Of a DNA stretch of 64,000 nt, positions 8,887 to 18,432 are shown one piece after another. The notes beneath the pieces are model-generated. The model worked only from the letters and a program-made list of their open reading frames with translations. It did not search any database and was not told where the DNA came from. Origin of the DNA: Fischerella muscicola PCC 7414. GTDB taxonomy: Bacteria > Cyanobacteriota > Cyanobacteriia > Cyanobacteriales > Nostocaceae. The position numbers were made by a program, and so were the translations under genes. Within the stretch, counting starts at the first letter, position 1. The number at the start of each line of letters is the position of its first letter. The stretch lies in NCBI RefSeq assembly GCF_000317205.1, contig NZ_AJLK01000033.1:25796-89795 (forward strand). Reading direction: 5' to 3'.

Positions 8887-10185
8887 TTGGTAAATACAAC
8901 AATTAAAACAACAAAATCACAAGAAATCTTCGCTGCTGCTCAAAACCTCATGCCAGGAGGGGTAAACTCTCCAGTTCGCGCCTTCAAATCTGTGGGAGGA
9001 CAACCGATAGTTTTTGATCATGTTAAAGGCGCATACATTTGGGATGTAGATGGCAATCAATACATCGACTACGTAGGTACTTGGGGACCAGCTATTTGTG
9101 GTCATGCTCACCCAGAAGTGATTGCAGCGCTGCATGAAGCCCTAGAAAAAGGCACTAGTTTTGGTGCGCCTTGCGTACTGGAAAATGTCTTAGCAGAAAT
9201 GGTGATCGATGCTGTTCCTAGCATTGAAATGGTAAGATTTGTTAACTCCGGCACTGAAGCTTGTATGGCAGTATTGCGATTAATGCGGGCTTTCACTGGA
9301 CGGGAAAAAGTCATCAAATTTGAGGGTTGCTACCACGGTCATGCTGATATGTTTCTGGTAAAAGCAGGTTCCGGTGTTGCTACCCTGGGTTTACCAGACT
9401 CTCCTGGCGTTCCCAAATCGGTAACAAGTAATACTCTAACTGCACCTTTCAATGATTTGGAAGCCGTCAAAGCTTTGTTTGAAGAAAACCGTGATCAAAT
9501 CGCTGGAATCATTCTAGAACCAGTGGTAGGTAATGCTGGGTTCATTCCTCCCGATGCTGGATTCTTAGAAGGATTACGGGAACTTACCCACGAACACGGT
9601 GCTTTATTGGTATTTGACGAGGTAATGACAGGTTTCCGTATCGCCTACGGTGGCGCTCAAGAAAAGTTTGGTATTACCCCTGATCTGACAACCTTAGGCA
9701 AAGTTATCGGTGGTGGTTTACCCGTAGGAGCCTATGGTGGCCGTCGGGATATCATGTCAATGGTAGCCCCTGCTGGCCCGATGTATCAAGCAGGGACTCT
9801 TTCTGGTAATCCCTTGGCCATGACTGCGGGTATTAAGACCCTGGAATTACTACAAAAATCTGGTACTTACGAGTACTTAGATAAGATTACCAAGAAGTTG
9901 GCAAACGGTTTGTTGCAAATTGCTCAAGAAACTGGTCATCCAGCTTGCGGCGGTTCCATCAGTGCTATGTTTGGTTTGTTCTTTACTGCTGGTCCCGTTC
10001 ATAACTACGAAGATGCCAAGAAATCTGATCTGGCTAAATTTGCTCGTTTCCATCGCGGTATGTTAGAGCATGGTATTTACTTGGCACCATCACAATTTGA
10101 AGCTGGATTCACTTCTTTTGCTCACACAGAGGAAGATATTGACAGAACGTTAGAAGCAGCTAGGGATGTAATGTCTCAACTGTAA
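8887..10185 (+). CDS. hemL: Glutamate-1-semialdehyde 2,1-aminomutase
   Basis: PLP enzyme making 5-aminolevulinate from glutamate-1-semialdehyde, the entry step to heme, chlorophyll and bilins. 432 aa, full length. [30 protein letters not shown] and the PLP lysine K272 in [18 protein letters not shown] are all present. The start is a TTG, preceded by TAGGAGAG at about 6 nt. No ATG exists between it and the conserved N-terminal segment except M22, which would remove conserved residues. A strong terminator follows 6 bp after the stop. Confidence 0.97.
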   Translation: MVNTTIKTTKSQEIFAAAQNLMPGGVNSPVRAFKSVGGQPIVFDHVKGAYIWDVDGNQYIDYVGTWGPAICGHAHPEVIAALHEALEKGTSFGAPCVLENVLAEMVIDAVPSIEMVRFVNSGTEACMAVLRLMRAFTGREKVIKFEGCYHGHADMFLVKAGSGVATLGLPDSPGVPKSVTSNTLTAPFNDLEAVKALFEENRDQIAGIILEPVVGNAGFIPPDAGFLEGLRELTHEHGALLVFDEVMTGFRIAYGGAQEKFGITPDLTTLGKVIGGGLPVGAYGGRRDIMSMVAPAGPMYQAGTLSGNPLAMTAGIKTLELLQKSGTYEYLDKITKKLANGLLQIAQETGHPACGGSISAMFGLFFTAGPVHNYEDAKKSDLAKFARFHRGMLEHGIYLAPSQFEAGFTSFAHTEEDIDRTLEAARDVMSQL

Positions 10186-10191
10186 AAATAG

Positions 10192-10219
10192 CAACCCCGC
10201 CCACTAGTGGGCGGGGTTG
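10192..10219. terminator. Bidirectional terminator-like hairpin after hemL
   Basis: CAACCCCGCCCAC pairs perfectly with GTGGGCGGGGTTG across a 2-nt spacer, giving a 13-bp GC-rich stem directly after the hemL stop codon. Convergent smtA ends 30 bp beyond, so the hairpin probably serves both genes. Confidence 0.8.
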
Positions 10220-10248
10220 AAGTTTATATAAGCAGGAATAACAGCTAA

Positions 10249-10410
10249 CTAACAGCCACAACCACTGTGACCACAGCCTTTCGTCGTTTTATGGCCGTCA
10301 GCACAGGCTTCACAGCAGTAGTATTTACTATCTTTTTGAATCGCATCTTCAATAGAAACGATGCATAGGCAAGATTCACAGGCACATTTCATTTGGGTTA
10401 CGGTAGTCAT
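10249..10410 (-). CDS. smtA: Bacterial metallothionein (SmtA-type)
   Basis: A protein of 53 residues with nine cysteines, too short for routine ORF lists. Cys spacing is the BmtA/SmtA type: KCACESCLC near the N-terminus, YYCCEACADGH in the middle and CGHSGCGC at the end, with two C-terminal histidines that can also bind zinc. Such proteins sequester Zn/Cd in the cytosol. AAGGAG lies 7 nt before the ATG. An SmtB-like operator candidate lies 38 bp upstream. No smtB repressor gene lies nearby. Confidence 0.93.
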   Translation of the reverse strand: MTTVTQMKCACESCLCIVSIEDAIQKDSKYYCCEACADGHKTTKGCGHSGCGC

Positions 10411-10447
10411 TGCTTTCTCCTTTATGTCCTCTCGTCAAAATATTAAT

Positions 10448-10471
10448 ATACTTGAACATATATTCATGTAT
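10448..10471 (-). promoter_or_regulatory. Candidate SmtB/ZiaR-type metal operator
   Basis: A 24-bp imperfect palindrome: ATACTTGAA, a CATATA centre and TTCATGTAT. The TGAA-N6-TTCA core matches the inverted repeat bound by cyanobacterial ArsR/SmtB zinc sensors. It lies 38-61 bp upstream of the smtA ATG, where a promoter is expected. Confidence 0.55.
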
Positions 10472-10803
10472 GCACTTAATAAAAGTTTAATTGGTTACAT
10501 AATCTGCCTGGGGCAACAGATGCTTGATCTTGGGTAATGGGCCAATTACCAATTACCCATTACCCATTACCAAAGCGGTGGGACGATTTTCCTCCCCACC
10601 CACGAGGGGATAGTGTTTCCCGCCGCTTTTAATAAAATTACGTAAGTCTACTATTGCTTCATCTCAGCTTAGCCTAGCTTTAGCAACTCTTCAAAGGATT
10701 TCCAGCAAAAATTACCTGGTGAAAGTAGCTTTTGATCTAAATAATTGAGATCGGAGTGAGTGTAACACTCCCCGTGAATCTTCGTGCAGCGAGTTGACAG
10801 TGC
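10472..10803. other. Intergenic region with short repeats
   Basis: Contains GGGTAATGGGCCAATTACC-type heptamer repeats (~10530-10575) and an inverted CGGTGGGACGATT...CCACCCACGAGG patch. The last ~150 bp before the kinase ATG are unique and probably hold its promoter. No gene seen. Confidence 0.6.
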
Positions 10804-12420
10804 ATGAGCTACTGCGTAAATCCTAACTGTCCCAATCCAGAAAACTTGGCGTATAGCGAGAGGTGTCAGTCTTGTGGCTCGCGATTGCTGTTACGTTCGC
10901 GCTACCGGGTAGTAAAAGCTCTAGGTCAAGGTGGTTTTGGAGCAACCTTTTTAGCCAATGATGAAGCCTTACCAGGCGAACCGAGTTGCGTAATCAAGCA
11001 ATTACGTCCATCAGGAACCGCACCCCACGTTCTACAAATGGCACGGGAGTTGTTTGAAAGAGAAGCTGTGACTTTAGGCAAGATTGGCAATCATCCGCAA
11101 GTACCACGCTTGCTAGATTACTTTGAAGAGCGCGAACAATTCTATTTGGTTCAGGAATATATTAGCGGCTCCACCATACAGCAAGAGGTTAAACACATAG
11201 GAGTATTCACTGAAGCAGCAGTGAAGCAATTTTTGAGTGAGATCCTGCCATTACTGGAATATATACACGAACGCAAGGTAATACATCGTGATATCAAACC
11301 TGCCAATATAATTCGCCGCGCTCAAGATAGTAGATTAGTCCTCATAGACTTTGGTGCTGTTACCAACCAAGTCAGACAAGCTGTGGTGAACTACTCAGAA
11401 CACACAGCATTAACTGCATATGCAATTGGCACTCCTGGTTTTGCGCCTCCCGAGCAAATGGCAATGCGTCCAGTCTACGCCAGTGATATCTACGCCTTGG
11501 GGATTACATGTGTTTATCTACTAACCAGCAAATCTCCTAAAGATTTGGAATATAACCCCACCACAGGCGAAATTATATGGGAACATCACGTACATGTGAG
11601 TGACCATCTAGCAGACGTGTTGCGGAAAATGCTGGAAGTCTCTGTACGCAATCGCTACCAAACAGCCGAAGAAGTACTCAGAGCATTAGAACTAGAACCG
11701 TATTTAGAGAGTTTGTCGAAAAGTTTGGTTTCTCAACCAAGCGGCGGTGTTAAAGAACGAACAGTTCAGCGTTTAGAAGATTCTGGTATTTATAGCAGCA
11801 ATCCTTCCGGTGTCTCTGGCATGAGTGTGGCACAGGTAGCAGCAGCAATTCGAGCAAGACGGGCTAAAATCACAGAAGGTGCTGGTGTTACCCATGCAGG
11901 GGGAACACGACAACGAACGCTAACCACAAAATCAACGACTTTGGCTAGCAGTTGTAGTAGTTCTCAAGGTCAAAAAGCTCAGGCTATGCGCCAATTAGAT
12001 AGCCAAAATTTGATTGCAGCTTATCTAAAAGGGAGACGAGATTTTGCCCTACATAATTTAAATTTGCTCAATTTGCAAGGTGCCAATTTATCAGAAACAA
12101 ATTTCCATTCTTCTCAACTGCAAAGAGTCAACCTCCAAGGAGCTAATCTCCACAATAGCGATTTTGGCAGAGCTAGTCTCAATCGAGCGAATCTTAGAGA
12201 TAGTAATTTAACCAAAGCTTACCTGAATAATGCTGATTTAGAAGGAGCAGACTTACGAGGCGCGGATCTCAGCTATGCCTATCTGCAAAACGCCAACCTG
12301 CGGGGAGCTAATTTGTGTGGCGCTAATTTGACTGGTGCGAAAATTTCTGAAGAACAACTAGCACTAGCCAAAACGAATTGGATGACGGTACGTCCCAATG
12401 GCAGACGAGGGTTGTTATAA
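10804..12420 (+). CDS. Ser/Thr protein kinase with zinc ribbon and pentapeptide repeats (SpkB-like)
   Basis: 538 residues in three parts. The N-terminus has a four-Cys zinc-ribbon-like motif (C4, C9, C21, C24). A Hanks-type kinase domain spans ~34-300, with GQGGFG (41-46), K65, HRDIKPAN (161-168), DFG (182-184) and PPEQ. A Ser/Thr-rich linker follows, and pentapeptide repeats of the A(N/D)LXX type run from ~415 to 520. The same layout is seen in Synechocystis SpkB, implicated in motility and oxidative stress. Substrates are unknown. The ATG follows TTGACAGTGC. It is a lone gene, and a short CCCTCT/AGAGGG hairpin follows the stop. Confidence 0.9.
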   Translation: MSYCVNPNCPNPENLAYSERCQSCGSRLLLRSRYRVVKALGQGGFGATFLANDEALPGEPSCVIKQLRPSGTAPHVLQMARELFEREAVTLGKIGNHPQVPRLLDYFEEREQFYLVQEYISGSTIQQEVKHIGVFTEAAVKQFLSEILPLLEYIHERKVIHRDIKPANIIRRAQDSRLVLIDFGAVTNQVRQAVVNYSEHTALTAYAIGTPGFAPPEQMAMRPVYASDIYALGITCVYLLTSKSPKDLEYNPTTGEIIWEHHVHVSDHLADVLRKMLEVSVRNRYQTAEEVLRALELEPYLESLSKSLVSQPSGGVKERTVQRLEDSGIYSSNPSGVSGMSVAQVAAAIRARRAKITEGAGVTHAGGTRQRTLTTKSTTLASSCSSSQGQKAQAMRQLDSQNLIAAYLKGRRDFALHNLNLLNLQGANLSETNFHSSQLQRVNLQGANLHNSDFGRASLNRANLRDSNLTKAYLNNADLEGADLRGADLSYAYLQNANLRGANLCGANLTGAKISEEQLALAKTNWMTVRPNGRRGLL

Positions 12421-12421
12421 T

Positions 12422-12441
12422 CCCTCTGTTAAGAAAGAGGG
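12422..12441 (+). terminator. Weak hairpin after the kinase gene
   Basis: CCCTCT pairs with AGAGGG across an 8-nt loop right after the stop codon. There is no T-run, so termination is uncertain. Confidence 0.35.
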
Positions 12442-13056
12442 TACAGGGCAGAGGGCAGAAGGGAAGAAGATTTGCTTTGTTTCTTTCATTCGTAGCTCCT
12501 GGTGTGCCACCAGTGCGCCTGCTTCTAAGAAACATTTCTGTTTATTTAACGTGAGTTCGATTAATATTATCAGACTAAAAAATTGAATCGCCCACAAGTA
12601 AATCAGTGAACAGTTATCACCCTCGTCACCAGGTTGAATCTGGTAACAAGTTGGGAATTGCTTTGTGTAAATTCAATTGTTTAATCAGTATTGTTTAAAT
12701 AAACAGTCATATAACATTCCTAAATCATTCGTGAAAGACAAGATCCCCGACTTCTTAAATAAGTCGGGGATCTGGGCTTTGCTATTCTCACAAATCATAT
12801 AGGATTGCTATATATTATTAAGCTAACTAAAGCAAATATTCTAAATCTTTTCTCAACATTAAGTAGTATTGCGGTTACTTTAAACTGAAGAGAAACTTTA
12901 ATCTGGGAGAGGGAAAAGTTCATGATTGTCTATTGCTTGATGCTTAAACTTACAGCATCAAGCATGTCAGACACTGTTTCAGATTATAAGATTCAGAATA
13001 ATTGTTCATAACTGACTTCAAAAATAGATATTTTTTAGCAATATAAAGGCTAATAT
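12442..13056. other. Intergenic region with two hairpins
   Basis: No convincing gene. Includes the repeat hairpin at 12741-12773 and a second perfect 10-bp hairpin, GCTTGATGCT (12935-12944) with AGCATCAAGC (12954-12963), about 95 bp upstream of the FHA gene. A 29-codon frame starts inside the latter region but has no supporting features. Confidence 0.55.
12741..12773. repeat. Palindromic repeat, GATCCCCGACTT family
   Basis: AGATCCCCGACTT and AAGTCGGGGATCT form a perfect 13-bp stem around a 7-nt loop. Related copies lie at 13840, 36196 and 36534. Followed at ~12800 by AGGATTGCTATA, also seen flanking the 36534 copy. Confidence 0.9.
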
Positions 13057-13791
13057 ATGATTGCTGAATTTTCAGAAAATGAATTAGAAAAGCGGCTGAG
13101 TTTATATCAAGTATTCCTTAAGTTGTATGAACACCATAGTAGCTTTTTAGATGAAATTCTTCAGTTAGAAAATTTACCTCAGCCGTCGTCTACAGGAGTG
13201 CAGGGGTGTTATCTACAAGGTGTAATTGATGGTTCTGCTGTTTATGTTATTACTAATTTATGTGAGAGTAAGACGCAAACATTATTACAACCACAGTATA
13301 TTTGGACTATAGGGCGCGATCGCACCTGTGGTATTTGTGTTTGTGACAAACGCGTGTCTCGACGTCATGCAGCTATTCAGTATATTGAAAATGCTGATTA
13401 CTCAGGCTTTTACCTTGTTGACTTTAGTAGTACCAATGGTACTTTTGTGAATGGCGAACCTGTTTATCGCCCAATCAAACTACAAGATGGTGATCATATT
13501 CGGCTAGGTAGCATGACTTTTTCTTTTTATATGAATTTGACACCACCCCAAGTATTGCCTAGAGTTGCAGTTGAGTTATTGATGCAACTAGTTACACGCA
13601 AAAGTGGTGATGGTGATGAGGCACAAATAAATAGAAAAGTATCTCTGGAGAACTTAGATAATACTTTAGAAGCTTTGAGAGAGATTCCAATAATTAATAG
13701 TGAAGAAATTGCAGTATCGCTAAGTCAAAAACAGCAATCAGAAATTTTAGATAATTTCTTCAGTAAACAAATGCCTAGTAATTCTATATAA
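13057..13791 (+). CDS. FHA-domain protein
   Basis: A protein of 244 residues with one forkhead-associated phosphothreonine-binding domain at about 95-165: IGRDRTCGI, SRRHAAI and STNGTFVNG hold the conserved Arg, Ser/His and Asn. The N-terminal ~80 residues are helical and the C-terminal ~75 residues are polar without a known domain. FHA proteins read Ser/Thr kinase signalling. The kinase gene 0.6 kb upstream is a possible partner, by position only. It ends 49 bp before a strong hairpin. Confidence 0.87.
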   Translation: MIAEFSENELEKRLSLYQVFLKLYEHHSSFLDEILQLENLPQPSSTGVQGCYLQGVIDGSAVYVITNLCESKTQTLLQPQYIWTIGRDRTCGICVCDKRVSRRHAAIQYIENADYSGFYLVDFSSTNGTFVNGEPVYRPIKLQDGDHIRLGSMTFSFYMNLTPPQVLPRVAVELLMQLVTRKSGDGDEAQINRKVSLENLDNTLEALREIPIINSEEIAVSLSQKQQSEILDNFFSKQMPSNSI

Positions 13792-13839
13792 TGACTGTTT
13801 TTACAGATTTGATGATTATTTTATTAACTTTGACTACAT

Positions 13840-13868
13840 AACCCCGACTTCTTTGAGAAGTCGGGGTT
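13840..13868. terminator. Terminator-like hairpin (repeat-derived)
   Basis: AACCCCGACTTCT pairs perfectly with AGAAGTCGGGGTT (13-bp stem, 3-nt loop) followed by CGTGTTTTTC. It lies between the convergent FHA gene and recA and belongs to the GATCCCCGACTT repeat family. Confidence 0.65.
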
Positions 13869-13924
13869 CGTGTTTTTCTGGCAGAAAATGCTTAGCACTT
13901 AGCAGTTAGTTTTTGACTACTAAT

Positions 13925-13954
13925 GTACAGACGCGAGGAACATCGCGTCTGTAC
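13925..13954. repeat. 30-bp palindromic repeat, GACGCGAGG family
   Basis: GTACAGACGCGA and TCGCGTCTGTAC form a perfect 12-bp stem. Same unit as 3197 and 62116. Confidence 0.9.
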
Positions 13955-13973
13955 CTACTAACTAATAACTACT

Positions 13974-14002
13974 GTACAGACGTGCCATGGCACGTCTGGT
14001 AC
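13974..14002. repeat. 29-bp palindromic repeat, GACGTGCCATGG family
   Basis: GTACAGACGTGCC-ATGGCACGTCTGGTAC. The inner AGACGTGCCATGGCACGTCT is a perfect 20-bp palindrome. A copy in opposite orientation lies at 36018. It sits 16 bp after the recA stop and may help end its transcript. Confidence 0.9.
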
Positions 14003-14017
14003 AACCACTAACCAATA

Positions 14018-15097
14018 CTATTCTTCTTCAGAAGCATCATCCATATCTTCGTCTTCGTCTTCGTTTGTCTTCCTAACAGAGTTAGCGGAAACAACAGCTC
14101 CTTTTTCTAATTTTTCCCGTACTATTTGCTTAATTTGTTCAGCAAATTCCGGTTTTTCTTCTAAGTACTTAATGGCGTTATCTCGACCTTGGGAAATATT
14201 GTCGCCATTGTAGCTATACCATGCTCCCTTGCGGTTGAGTACGCCAGTTTCTTCTGCTAAATCCACAAGACAACCCAAGGTAGAAATACCTCTACCAAAA
14301 ATAATGTCAAATTCTGCAACTCTAAAAGGTGGCGCGACTTTATTTTTAGCAACTTTGACTTTGACGCGATTACCAAATTCCTCGGTTCCTTTTTTCAGGG
14401 TTTGAATCCGACGAATATCCAAGCGTACCGAAGCGTAATATTTAAGAGCATTACCACCAGTTGTAGTTTCTGGATTACCGTAGCTAACACCAATTTTTTG
14501 TCGTAACTGGTTGAGGAAAATTACTGTGCAACCAGATTTACCAATATTACCAGTTATTTTACGCAGAGCTTGGCTCATCAATCTTGCCTGAAGACCAACG
14601 TGGGCATCGCCCATATCACCTTCGATTTCCGCGCGAGGAACTAAGGCTGCTACCGAGTCAATGACAACTATATCTACTGCTGCTGAGCGAACGAGTTGAT
14701 CGACAATTTCTAATGCTGCTTCTCCTGTATCTGGTTGAGAAACCAATAAGTTTTCTGTATCTACACCTAAAGCTGCGGCGTAGGTGGGGTCGAGGGCGTG
14801 TTCTGCATCAACATAGGCAGCAATACCGCCATTTTTTTGTACTTCTGCAACGGCGTGTAGTGCTAATGTCGTTTTACCAGAACTTTCTGGGCCATAAATC
14901 TCTATCACTCGACCTTTGGGTAAACCACCGCCTAATGCCAAATCCAATGTCAGCGCCCCACTGGAAATGGTTTCTACCCGCATCCGGGTAGCGTCGCCCA
15001 AGCGCATGATTGTTCCTTTGCCAAAAGTACGCTCAATCTGGTTGAGTACCATGTTGAGCGCTTTTTGCTTGCCAGCATTATCAGTATTAACAGCCAT
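14018..15097 (-). CDS. recA: Recombinase RecA
   Basis: Full-length RecA, 359 aa: forms the ATP-dependent strand-exchange filament and promotes LexA cleavage. Walker A is GPESSGKTT, Walker B is [20 protein letters not shown], and the L2 region [17 protein letters not shown] is intact. The C-terminal tail is acidic ([15 protein letters not shown]), as in many RecA proteins. ATG start. A LexA-box-like palindrome lies 49-68 bp upstream. Downstream are two palindromic repeats and a terminator-like hairpin. Confidence 0.98.
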   Translation of the reverse strand: MAVNTDNAGKQKALNMVLNQIERTFGKGTIMRLGDATRMRVETISSGALTLDLALGGGLPKGRVIEIYGPESSGKTTLALHAVAEVQKNGGIAAYVDAEHALDPTYAAALGVDTENLLVSQPDTGEAALEIVDQLVRSAAVDIVVIDSVAALVPRAEIEGDMGDAHVGLQARLMSQALRKITGNIGKSGCTVIFLNQLRQKIGVSYGNPETTTGGNALKYYASVRLDIRRIQTLKKGTEEFGNRVKVKVAKNKVAPPFRVAEFDIIFGRGISTLGCLVDLAEETGVLNRKGAWYSYNGDNISQGRDNAIKYLEEKPEFAEQIKQIVREKLEKGAVVSANSVRKTNEDEDEDMDDASEEE

Positions 15098-15145
15098 TCC
15101 TACCTCTATATATATGGATTTAGGGAGTGTTGCTTGGGAAGATTT

Positions 15146-15165
15146 AATAGAACAGATATACTATT
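15146..15165 (-). promoter_or_regulatory. Candidate LexA box upstream of recA
   Basis: On the recA strand, AATAGTATATCTGTTCTATT. The core AGTATATCTGTTCT differs from the cyanobacterial LexA consensus RGTACNNNDGTWCB at one fixed base (C to T). The AATAG/CTATT arms are inverted. It also overlaps a TAGTAT/TATATC -10-like stretch. Confidence 0.5.
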
Positions 15166-15469
15166 TTGACATTTTCCTGCGGCTAATCGCTACATAGTTT
15201 AGCGCGGGCTGATCAATAATTGCTAGGACTGGGGATTATACCATTTTGGATTTTAGAATGGGACATCTAATCTGGGTATAGGTTCTGTAGATCCTGTTGC
15301 AATCATTTCTAAAATTGGTATTTGGTATTAAATTTTGTATTGTCTATCTTGGTTATTATGCAACATGTAGTAGCTAGATGCCTGCTCAAATGCTAGTACA
15401 AGCATATTTTTACGTTTATTTACAGAACATTGTTGACTGATATCTTACACCAGTACAAGTCCCGGAACG

Positions 15470-15631
15470 AATCCAAAATCCGTCTTGAAAAGCTTTGAGG
15501 TTCCCTCCGGGACGCTGCTTTGTAGACGCCCGCAGGGCGGCTTCAAGGTTAGAGTACGGAGGAAACCTCCGCACCCTTAGGGAAGCCACTTCGTGTCTAC
15601 AAACTTTTCGCAAAATCTAAAATCCAAAATC
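15470..15631. repeat. Dispersed repeat, long copy (family A)
   Basis: About 160 bp between AATCCAAAATC and CAAAATCTAAAATCC. It shares its ends with 7282-7370 and the middle part (GTAGACGC, GGCTTCAAGGTTAGAGTACG, GAGGAAACCTCC, GAAGCCACTTCGTGTC) with 57895-58025. It contains many small inverted repeats and no coding frame. Confidence 0.85.
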
Positions 15632-15633
15632 GA

Positions 15634-16866
15634 ATGACTGCTGATTTTACTGACTTTTTGATTCCTGATACAGCTGTTAGCGTCGCTGGTTTGACTGACT
15701 ATATCCGCTTGCTACTAGAACAAGATGAACAATTACGGCAAATTTGGGTAATTGGAGAAGTTTCTAGTGCTAACAACCACCGCAGTGGCTTATTTTTTAC
15801 TTTGCAAGATCCTGATGGCCAAGCAGCAATTAAATGTGTGGTATGGAGTGGGCAATTACCTAAACTAATGCAAAGACCAACTGTGGGTGAGCAGTTGATT
15901 GTTTTGGGCAGTATAAGGCTATACCCAGCACGGGGTGAATATCAACTTTCTGTTTGGCAAGCTTTACCTGCTGGTGTGGGTTTGCAGGCGCTACGTTACC
16001 AACAACTGCGAAACCGTCTAGAAGCAGAAGGATTACTTGATCCACAAAGGAAGCGATCGCTTCCTTCTCATCCCCAAACAATTGCTGTTGTCACTTCACC
16101 CACTGCTGCTGCTTGGGGGGATATCCAAAAGACTCTCAAACAAAGATACCCTGGTTTACATGTTTTATTTTCTCCTGCGACAGTTCAGGGTGAGCAAGCA
16201 CCGGAGTCTATTGTTAAGGCTATTGAACGGGTAGAAAGAGATGGACGAGCTGAGGTGATCATTTTATCGCGGGGAGGGGGTGCGGTGGAGGAATTGGCTT
16301 GTTTTAATGATGAGCGGGTAGTGCGAGCAGTGGCTAATTGTACAATTCCTATCATTACTGGAATTGGGCATCAAAGGGATGAGTCTTTGGTAGATTTAGT
16401 TGCAGATGAGAATGTGCATACTCCCACTGCGGCGGCAGAACGAGTTGTTCCGGCACTGGCGGATTTATATAATCAGCATCAACACAGAGTTGTGAGTTTG
16501 CAGCAAGCTGTGCAACGGGAGTTAGAAACGGCTGATGATCAACTGCAAGGACTGCGAGAACGTTTGCAGCGTTTACGGTTGGATAAGCAGGTACAGCAAC
16601 AAATGCAGGCGCTGATTTGGCAACGTCAGAAATTGGTGCAAATTACGTCTGGTAAGTTACAACAAGCTACTCAACATTTGGAGATGTTACGACAGAAGTT
16701 AACAACTCTTGACCCCAAGGCTGTGTTACACCGTGGTTATGCGGTAGTCAGGCAAGAAGATGGGATGATTGTTCGCAATGCGAGTGAGTTAGCTATGGGG
16801 CAGGAGTTGGTGATACAGTTGGGTCAGGGTGAGGTGAAAGTAAGGGTTACGGGTAAAAAAGAGTAA
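15634..16866 (+). CDS. xseA: Exodeoxyribonuclease VII large subunit
   Basis: Catalytic subunit of ExoVII, which degrades single-stranded DNA from both ends. 410 aa. N-terminal OB fold (~15-115, [21 protein letters not shown]), catalytic core with [12 protein letters not shown] and [12 protein letters not shown], then [26 protein letters not shown], and a long coiled coil (~290-380) before the C-terminal LHRGYAVVR. All expected blocks are intact. xseB follows after 41 bp. Confidence 0.97.
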   Translation: MTADFTDFLIPDTAVSVAGLTDYIRLLLEQDEQLRQIWVIGEVSSANNHRSGLFFTLQDPDGQAAIKCVVWSGQLPKLMQRPTVGEQLIVLGSIRLYPARGEYQLSVWQALPAGVGLQALRYQQLRNRLEAEGLLDPQRKRSLPSHPQTIAVVTSPTAAAWGDIQKTLKQRYPGLHVLFSPATVQGEQAPESIVKAIERVERDGRAEVIILSRGGGAVEELACFNDERVVRAVANCTIPIITGIGHQRDESLVDLVADENVHTPTAAAERVVPALADLYNQHQHRVVSLQQAVQRELETADDQLQGLRERLQRLRLDKQVQQQMQALIWQRQKLVQITSGKLQQATQHLEMLRQKLTTLDPKAVLHRGYAVVRQEDGMIVRNASELAMGQELVIQLGQGEVKVRVTGKKE

Positions 16867-16907
16867 GAAGTTTAAACCACAGAGACGCAGAGGACGCAGA
16901 GAGTTTG

Positions 16908-17147
16908 ATGGCTAGACGTGCTAATTCTTCTAATTCTAAGTCTGTAGAGGCTGAGGTCTGGAATTATGAGGCGAAGGTTGCTGAGATAGAGGGTATTATT
17001 GATCGGATTGAGGGGGGTGAGTTGGAATTGGCTGATGTGTTTGAGCAATTTGCTCAAGCTGTTGAGTATTTGCGTGAGTGTGAAAGTTTTTTACGTCAGC
17101 GACAACAGCAAGTAGATTTGTTGATTGAAACTTTGGATAATAAGTAG
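16908..17147 (+). CDS. xseB: Exodeoxyribonuclease VII small subunit
   Basis: 79 residues, mostly helical: [20 protein letters not shown] is the XseB hallmark, followed by [19 protein letters not shown]. Partner of XseA. I used ATG 16908 rather than the overlapping in-frame TTG 16905. The 41-bp gap from xseA contains an ACCACAGAGACGCAGAGGAC-type repeat common in cyanobacterial spacers, and no good Shine-Dalgarno sequence. Confidence 0.94.
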   Translation: MARRANSSNSKSVEAEVWNYEAKVAEIEGIIDRIEGGELELADVFEQFAQAVEYLRECESFLRQRQQQVDLLIETLDNK

Positions 17148-17193
17148 TTGGGGATTTGGTTTGAGTAATTGACTGTAGATGCTACGAGTTGAG

Positions 17194-17367
17194 TCAGTTG
17201 TTTGTAGAGGTTGAGGTAACTATTGATACTGGCTGTTCTATTTCACTGATAGGAGCGGGTTTCATTTCGCCGCGAAAGTCTAGTATTTGTACTAGAAGCA
17301 GGTAAGCGATCGCTAAAATCAAAGAAAAAACGCCTGTAATAATTGCGACAATTTTTGAACGATTCAT
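17194..17367 (-). CDS. Small single-pass membrane protein
   Basis: A 57-residue ORF. MNRSKIVAIITGVFSLIL starts a basic N-terminus followed by one transmembrane helix (~6-28), then ILDFRGEMKPAPI and a polar Thr/Ser tail. Sequence character (clean signal-anchor and a charged post-membrane segment) argues for a real gene. It is convergent with xseB, with a 46-bp gap, and lies upstream of the GT2 gene on the same strand at 31 codons' distance or less. Function unknown. Confidence 0.7.
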   Translation of the reverse strand: MNRSKIVAIITGVFSLILAIAYLLLVQILDFRGEMKPAPISEIEQPVSIVTSTSTNN

Positions 17368-17430
17368 TTGTATTTCCTATATGAAAGTTAGAACGAGAGA
17401 GCAGCCTCATTGCGTTCTATTTTCTACTAA

Positions 17431-18432
17431 CTATGATATTACACTGAATTTTCTTTTTGTGTTGAGCAAGTATTGATTCAGGGAACTGATAATTTTTTTG
17501 AGAAACAACATTATAAAAAATATTCTTTCTGTATGTCTAAATCCAAAAACATTTTGAATCAAATTATATGCTGTTCGTTGACTGTTATGTTTAAAATCAG
17601 GAGATAATATTAAAGTTTTTTCCAAGAATTGCAGGTACATTCCATAGTCAACTTTTAATGATTCTCGTGCCAGTTCAAAATAAGATAAAGCTAATGCACA
17701 ACGATACTTAATTGTTAATTGGTTTGACTGTATTAGCTTGTTTTGTGCTTTTTGTAATACTAAACTTTGGGATTCTATCCAACGAGATTTGCTACAAGTG
17801 GAAACTGTCACATTGCCGTATCTTCTATACACTGAATAGCAACCTGGTTGATATACTACTTTGGCACCATTCATTACTACTGATAAGAAAAAATCTCGAT
17901 CCTGTGCAGCTGATAAGCTTTCATCCCATCCACCACTGTTTTCGATGGCGCTTCTTCTGTAGAGTAAAGAAGCAACCGCAGTCCACCAATTTGCTAGTAA
18001 CGACTCAAGAATATCAGCTTGTGTTGCAGCAATTTCTATGCGACCTAAAAAACTTGTTCCATCTGAATTGTGATATTGATGTCTCCAATCACCATAAACA
18101 ACATCTGCTCCAGTCGTTTCTAAATAACTTACTTGTCTGGCAATTTTTTCAGGTAATATATAGTCATCTGCATCTAGGTACTGGATATACTCTCCTTTTG
18201 ATATCTGAAAGCCATAGTTTCTGACATGATTTCCGCCTTGATGAGGTAGAGATTTCCAGATAAGTTTATCACCGTAGCTTTTGATAATTTCTAATGAATT
18301 ATCAGTTGAACCATCATCAATAACAATAATTTCGAGATGAGGATATGTCTGCTGTAAGCAGCTATCAATTGCTTCCTGCAACCATTTTTCTGCATTAAAA
18401 CAAGGAATGATTATTGAGACAAGTTTTGGCAT
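17431..18432 (-). CDS. Family 2 glycosyltransferase
   Basis: GT-A fold inverting glycosyltransferase, 333 aa. SIIIPCFNAEKWLQEAIDS, VIDDGSTDNS and QYLDADDYILPEKIA (DXD-type) define the nucleotide-sugar domain (~1-230). AAQDRDFFL (ED-like acidic motif) follows. The C-terminal ~80 residues end in a hydrophobic, basic helix that may associate with the membrane. Last gene of the six-gene minus-strand polysaccharide run, separated from Wzt by 397 bp. Sugar specificity unknown. Confidence 0.88.
   Translation of the reverse strand: MPKLVSIIIPCFNAEKWLQEAIDSCLQQTYPHLEIIVIDDGSTDNSLEIIKSYGDKLIWKSLPHQGGNHVRNYGFQISKGEYIQYLDADDYILPEKIARQVSYLETTGADVVYGDWRHQYHNSDGTSFLGRIEIAATQADILESLLANWWTAVASLLYRRSAIENSGGWDESLSAAQDRDFFLSVVMNGAKVVYQPGCYSVYRRYGNVTVSTCSKSRWIESQSLVLQKAQNKLIQSNQLTIKYRCALALSYFELARESLKVDYGMYLQFLEKTLILSPDFKHNSQRTAYNLIQNVFGFRHTERIFFIMLFLKKIISSLNQYLLNTKRKFSVIS

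Larger units (their letters stand above)
15098..15633. other. recA-xseA divergent spacer
   Basis: The recA-proximal ~250 bp are unique and hold the LexA-box candidate. The xseA-proximal part (15470-15631) is the long copy of repeat family A, which runs to 2 bp before the xseA ATG, so xseA has repeat-derived sequence as its immediate leader. Confidence 0.6.
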
